A stretch of DNA of 17,840 nt from an uncultured bacterium (GTDB taxonomy: Bacteria > Cyanobacteriota > Vampirovibrionia > Gastranaerophilales > Gastranaerophilaceae). The stretch spans positions 1 to 17,840 of the forward strand of contig CAJMAX010000018.1 in NCBI GenBank assembly GCA_905211505.1, given 5' to 3'. The notes beneath the pieces were generated by a model that saw only the letters and a program-made list of their open reading frames with translations, was not told the origin of the DNA and ran no database searches. Both the position numbers and the translations under genes were made by a program. Positions 14,882 to 17,840 of this stretch are shown here, one piece after another (positions within the stretch are counted from its first letter, which is position 1; the number at the start of each line of letters is the position of its first letter).

Positions 14882-15301
14882 TTATCTTTCTTCCATCTTT
14901 TCGCTCATTTGCTGTAAATTGTTTTTAAAGGCTTTGATAAAGTCTTTATTTTCCAATGTTTTTATAATTTCAGCTTTATCTCCAGCAGTGAGAGTTCTTG
15001 TTGATTGCAATTCCATAGACGGGTGCAGTAAATTCATTGATAAAAAATGTCTGTTTGTTTTATCGGGAGTTTGCTCAATTGTTAATCCAAATGCTTTTCC
15101 ATAAATATTATTGAAAGTATTTCTTACACTTGCATTAATGTTTCTATATTGATTTGTGTCAGAAATATAATTTTTGGCTTCTTCTGTAATTTTTTGAATT
15201 AATTTTGTAACTTCTTCATCTAAATCCATTTTTTTTACTTTCTGAGTTTTTATAACGCTCATTGTTGTTGGAAATTTCATATTGTTATTGTATTTTATCA
15301 T
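14882..15301 (-). CDS. Unknown 139-residue protein, partner of the RelA/SpoT-like gene
   Basis: I do not recognise this family. The 139-residue product is polar, without signal peptide or membrane segment. After a basic N-terminus (KTQKVKKMD) it has a predicted helix (about 25-45, DLDEEVTKLIQKITEEAKNY) and a mixed middle part. The end is a strongly helical charged region (about 104-139, AGDKAEIIKTLENKDFIKAF and after). GGAG 5 bases before the ATG at 15301 supports this start over later Met codons. The gene begins 22 bases after the stop of the 475-residue RelA/SpoT-like gene on the same strand, so they are probably co-transcribed. It could be an antitoxin, an adaptor or a chaperone for that enzyme; this rests on position alone. 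No clear terminator follows it. Confidence 0.7.
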   Translation of the reverse strand: MIKYNNNMKFPTTMSVIKTQKVKKMDLDEEVTKLIQKITEEAKNYISDTNQYRNINASVRNTFNNIYGKAFGLTIEQTPDKTNRHFLSMNLLHPSMELQSTRTLTAGDKAEIIKTLENKDFIKAFKNNLQQMSEKMEER

Positions 15302-15323
15302 ATTTTCTCCAATTAATCTATTT

Positions 15324-16751
15324 TTAGGCGATTAATTTTAAGTGTTGCTGAAATGTAGCCTTTTTTAAAGTTTGTTCTGCATCATCAATAGAATGAAGAT
15401 TTATCATACTATCTTCGCTCAAAATGCTTTTGAATTTTGCAGGCAATTTCGGTTTTATAGATTTGATACCAAGTTCAATATTTCTATAGTAATCATAGCA
15501 GGCACTTAAGTATTCGTTGTATTCTTTATATTCAGCATCTGTTAATTTCCCAACTGCCTCTTTGTACTCATCATAAACTTTGCTTAACGTATTTTTGCCT
15601 TGTCTTGAATCGTATGCAATATGCTCAACTTCTCCAAAAGGACCTTTACCTCTAATTTGAATTTCCGCCAGTGTTCCGTCTTTTAAAACTGCGTTGAATT
15701 GAGCTGTAGTATATCCTGATTCTTTAATTGCTTTATTTTCCAGCGGCAATAATGCGTCTTTAAAACGAGCTATTTCCGGTCTTGTAATTATATCGAAAGA
15801 TTCACCGGTAACAATTTGCAATTCTCTTAATTGTGCAATTTGTGAATCTGTAAAATATGGAATACCGTTTTTGCCGGTATAGTTGTTTAATTCTGTCATT
15901 CTTAGAGGTGTAATATCTTTACCTGCTTTTAATCGAGCAATAACTTCTTTGTTAATTCCGCTTTTTTCGATTTGTTCCATAGTTGTAACACCTCTATCTA
16001 ATGCGGATTTTAAAGATGAAACCAATATTTGATTAACAACCGGAGCAGATTGTTTTTCTGCTAATGCCAATTTTACAGGTCTTGAATAAGTTTGAGCAAT
16101 TTTTAATTCTTCAGCTGTTAATTTTTCATTTGCAAAGAATTTTTGCATAACTTTTTGTTCATTTGTTGTTAAGCTTTTTCCTTTAATTTGTAATGTTTTT
16201 AAGGTTTCTAAAATGTCTTTAGCTGTTAAATCCGGCATAAGAATTCTTCCGCCAATTGCATCTCCAATCATCTTAGATGCAGCTGAATCTGATCTGATGA
16301 CTTTTCCTTTTTCAAGAACTTTCTTTTCAAGTTTTGAATAAATAGAATTTGCACCTTTAGAACGGACACTCAATTCATAGCCTTTAAAAATTTCGCCAAT
16401 TTCTGTTTTTGCAGTTTTAACAACGTTTGCATATTGCTCGGCAAGGCGTACAGATACATTGCCAAGTTCAGCTTGTCCGTCTTGATTAATTTTACCTGTC
16501 TTAATGTTTTTAAAAATTCTAACTTCGGGTTTAGTTTGCTTGATTGTCCACGGGGAGATTGGAATTGATATATCCGGTTTTACTTGTAATTCAAAATTAT
16601 TGCTTTTAAAATTAAGCAATTTTTTACCTGTTTTGTAATTTACTAATTCTCCATTGACTAAAATGTTAGGCTTAACTTTTGATTTTCCAAAGCCTATAGC
16701 GAGTTGTTCACTTTTTTTAGCAACAGATGTTATTGCTTTAGCAATATTCAT
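15324..16751 (-). CDS. RelA/SpoT-like nucleotidyltransferase-domain protein with large internal insertion
   Basis: RelA/SpoT synthetase domains transfer pyrophosphate from ATP to GDP/GTP, or in some toxic small alarmone synthetases to ATP or tRNA. The first half of the domain is visible as YELSVRSKGANSIYSKLEKK (125-144; R130, K132, S136, K140) and DAIGGRILMPD (164-174; D164, R169). The second half is GYTTAQFNAVL (346-356), then AEIQIRGKG (E363, R367) and EVEHIAYDSRQGK (E376, H377). The counterparts of the metal-binding Asp and catalytic Glu are thus present. About 200 residues separate D164 from E363, against roughly 60 in RelA, so a mainly helical insertion of about 140 residues splits the domain. 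The N-terminal ~115 residues are basic and unrecognised. There is no HD hydrolase, TGS or ACT domain. AAGGG supports the start. A small unknown gene follows at 22 bases. Confidence 0.72.
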   Translation of the reverse strand: MNIAKAITSVAKKSEQLAIGFGKSKVKPNILVNGELVNYKTGKKLLNFKSNNFELQVKPDISIPISPWTIKQTKPEVRIFKNIKTGKINQDGQAELGNVSVRLAEQYANVVKTAKTEIGEIFKGYELSVRSKGANSIYSKLEKKVLEKGKVIRSDSAASKMIGDAIGGRILMPDLTAKDILETLKTLQIKGKSLTTNEQKVMQKFFANEKLTAEELKIAQTYSRPVKLALAEKQSAPVVNQILVSSLKSALDRGVTTMEQIEKSGINKEVIARLKAGKDITPLRMTELNNYTGKNGIPYFTDSQIAQLRELQIVTGESFDIITRPEIARFKDALLPLENKAIKESGYTTAQFNAVLKDGTLAEIQIRGKGPFGEVEHIAYDSRQGKNTLSKVYDEYKEAVGKLTDAEYKEYNEYLSACYDYYRNIELGIKSIKPKLPAKFKSILSEDSMINLHSIDDAEQTLKKATFQQHLKLIA

Positions 16752-16816
16752 AACATTCCCTTTTAATTTGATATCCCCTGTATGTATATAAAGTAATTTG
16801 TTATCGCATAATTGCT

Positions 16817-16854
16817 AAAAACAAAAAAGGTATTACAAATTGTAAATACCTTTT
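16817..16854 (-). terminator. Rho-independent terminator of the winged-helix gene
   Basis: AAAAGGTATT (16825-16834) pairs perfectly with AATACCTTTT (16845-16854), with ACAA/TTGT able to extend the stem into the loop. On the - strand it is followed by T6-G-T5. It lies 31 bases after the stop of the 74-residue gene and separates it from the RelA/SpoT-like unit. Confidence 0.85.
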
Positions 16855-16885
16855 CGTTTTTATTTATAAAAATGTAAATCTGATA

Positions 16886-17110
16886 TTATCTTAAGCTAAC
16901 TTTTACAGCAGGTCCTTTTTGAGAAATTTCAACTTTGTTTTCTCTTGCTAACCAACCAAGGCCTAAATCAGCAAAGTTTCCTTTTAGGTCTAGTTCTTTT
17001 TTCATTTTAGCAAATGAAGTAGTGCCATTTTGGTGTAAGTAGTTGTAGATTTCTCCAGCTGCAAATCCGATTTGTTCTTCTTGTGATAATGTTACTCTTT
17101 TTGTTGCCAT
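16886..17110 (-). CDS. Small winged helix-turn-helix protein (DUF2582-like)
   Basis: The 74-residue product fits the small winged-helix DUF2582 family, whose function is not established. IGFAAGEIYNYLHQNGTTSF (14-33) would be helix 1 and the turn, AKMKKELDLKGNFADLGLGWLAREN (34-58) the helix-turn-helix with the family's LGWLAREN motif, and KVEISQKGPAVKVSL the wing. Winged helices usually bind DNA, but this family's partner is unknown. The start is certain, with GGAGGAAAG 5-13 bases ahead. It is a single-gene unit with its own terminator, divergent from the helicase-like gene, and shares a 146-base upstream region with it. Confidence 0.8.
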   Translation of the reverse strand: MATKRVTLSQEEQIGFAAGEIYNYLHQNGTTSFAKMKKELDLKGNFADLGLGWLARENKVEISQKGPAVKVSLR

Positions 17111-17201
17111 GATTCTTTCCTCCGTAATGTAATTATTGTTTGTACAACACTTTTTCGATATTCAAATAATAATTTATTTTCAAAATTGAAACATCATTTT
17201 A

Positions 17202-17242
17202 ATAATGTAAATTTAATGCTATTTTATGCTAAAATACATTAT
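17202..17242 (+). promoter_or_regulatory. Possible promoter of the helicase-like gene flanked by an inverted repeat
   Basis: TGCTAAAAT (17227-17235) fits an extended -10 box. It is enclosed by the perfect inverted repeat ATAATGTA (17202-17209) and TACATTAT (17235-17242). An operator is possible, but the repeat is short and AT-rich. Confidence 0.35.
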
Positions 17243-17248
17243 AAGGAG
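17243..17248 (+). promoter_or_regulatory. Ribosome binding site that decides a TTG start
   Basis: AAGGAG ends 8 bases before the TTG at 17257. The earlier in-frame TTG at 17251 is only 2 bases away, which is too close. No ATG occurs in the frame near this point. Confidence 0.65.
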
Positions 17249-17256
17249 TATTGATT

Positions 17257-17840
17257 TTGCTGATTGAGGGTAGCATAGCATCAGAAAAAACTGATATTTT
17301 GATTCATAAGTACGCTGAGTTGATTAATAACGGCGTATCGGCTTCGTCTATCCTTGTTCTTGTACAAAATTCAACATTGAAAAACAAGTTTCAGGAAAGA
17401 GTTTTTGAATTGCTCTCTGTTGATTGTGTTGAAAAATTACAGATACATTCCTTTTTTTCGCTTGTATACAATACTATTTCTGACAACTGGGCATTTCTAG
17501 AAGATAGAAATATTTTTGACAATCCTGTGATTCTGCCTAATCTTGCAGGGTTGGAGGTTTCCCAGTTTTTATTAAAAGATATTTTGAAGGATGTTCAATT
17601 CAGAGGTTATAATTCAAGAATGTCTCTTTTACATCAAATTTTTAGAAGATATTCTCTTATTGTTCAAAATAATTTGTCGCAAAAAGATGTGGATGAACGG
17701 GCAGAAATTCTAAAAGAAGGTTTTTCAGACGAGGCCTCGCTTGCTATAAAAAAACTGCTAAAAAAAACTCTTGAACTCAGGGATTTTGATTATTTAAGAC
17801 AGTGTTTGATGTTTAACTTTGTATATAAAAATACTGATTA
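17257..17840 (+). CDS. UvrD/Rep-like DNA helicase, N-terminal part, cut by the window end
   Basis: The frame stays open to the end of the window (about 194 residues). The beginning, IEGSIASEKTDILIHKYAEL, matches motif I of superfamily 1 helicases in position, followed by INNGVSASSILVLVQNSTLK like motif Ia (usually ILVLTFTN) and QIHSFFSLVYNTI like the T-x-H-S-F segment before motif II. The Walker A reads GSIASEKT where GxxGxGKT is usual: the Lys-Thr pair is kept but two glycines are replaced. This could be a helicase with weakened ATP binding or an AddB-like nuclease-helicase subunit. The start is TTG at 17257, chosen from the Shine-Dalgarno spacing. DEAQD-type motif II, which would settle the family, has not appeared by the end of the window; the region 60-190 is divergent. 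Confidence 0.6.
   Translation, partial: MLIEGSIASEKTDILIHKYAELINNGVSASSILVLVQNSTLKNKFQERVFELLSVDCVEKLQIHSFFSLVYNTISDNWAFLEDRNIFDNPVILPNLAGLEVSQFLLKDILKDVQFRGYNSRMSLLHQIFRRYSLIVQNNLSQKDVDERAEILKEGFSDEASLAIKKLLKKTLELRDFDYLRQCLMFNFVYKNTD

Noticed and set aside
1..17840. Alternative genetic code (TGA recoding)
   Set aside because: All complete genes seem to end in TAA or TAG, but tryptophan is TGG throughout and no conserved domain runs across a TGA, so there is no sign of recoding.

Overview
The window is AT-rich bacterial DNA using the standard code (tryptophan is TGG and no gene is interrupted by TGA). The gene set points, with moderate confidence, to a non-photosynthetic gut cyanobacterium of the Vampirovibrionia/Gastranaerophilales (Melainabacteria) type. 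The pointers are a type IV pilin with the N-terminus KKELAFTLSEVLITLGIIGV, a split glycine cleavage P-protein, a SpoIID/LytB protein in a cell-envelope gene run, and orphan corrinoid iron-sulfur protein subunits. A low-GC Bacillota origin cannot be excluded from sequence alone. No tRNA, rRNA, CRISPR array or transposase was seen, and no gene-free stretch exceeds about 260 bases.

Layout. Bases 1-5889 (+ strand) hold cell-envelope genes and HU: the 3' part of a Slt-type lytic transglycosylase, a secreted SpoIID/LytB protein, the nucleoid protein HU (consensus promoter, strong terminator), then a two-gene unit of a membrane-anchored LysM protein and a secreted GH13-family glycosidase. A palindromic repeat lies between HU and the LysM gene. 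Bases 5881-12589 (- strand) hold one-carbon genes and ftsH. In transcription order these are gcvT-gcvH-gcvPA, a terminator, and then ftsH-acsD-acsC, with acsD overlapping ftsH and acsC 4 bases behind acsD. The ftsH promoter lies inside the gcv terminator. gcvPB and lpd are absent here, as are all CODH/ACS catalytic subunits. Upstream of gcvT is a type IV pilin-like gene, also on the - strand.

Bases 13425-17110 hold a small HTH-like gene (+) ending at a bidirectional terminator shared with a DnaJ-like chaperone (-) that has only half of the usual zinc finger. Next comes a two-gene unit (-) made of a 475-residue protein with a RelA/SpoT-like nucleotidyltransferase domain interrupted by a large insertion, and a 139-residue partner of unknown family. 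A small DUF2582-type winged-helix gene (-) with its own terminator follows. The last gene (+, cut by the window end) starts with TTG and looks like the N-terminus of a UvrD/Rep-like helicase with an altered Walker A motif.

How the genes fit together. Glycine cleavage makes methylene-tetrahydrofolate, and AcsC/AcsD are known to move a methyl group from methyl-tetrahydrofolate to a corrinoid. Their closeness suggests a folate-to-corrinoid methyl route, possibly for methionine synthesis, rather than acetyl-CoA synthesis. The most likely undescribed system is the pair at 14882-16751, an interrupted RelA/SpoT-fold enzyme with an unknown small partner.
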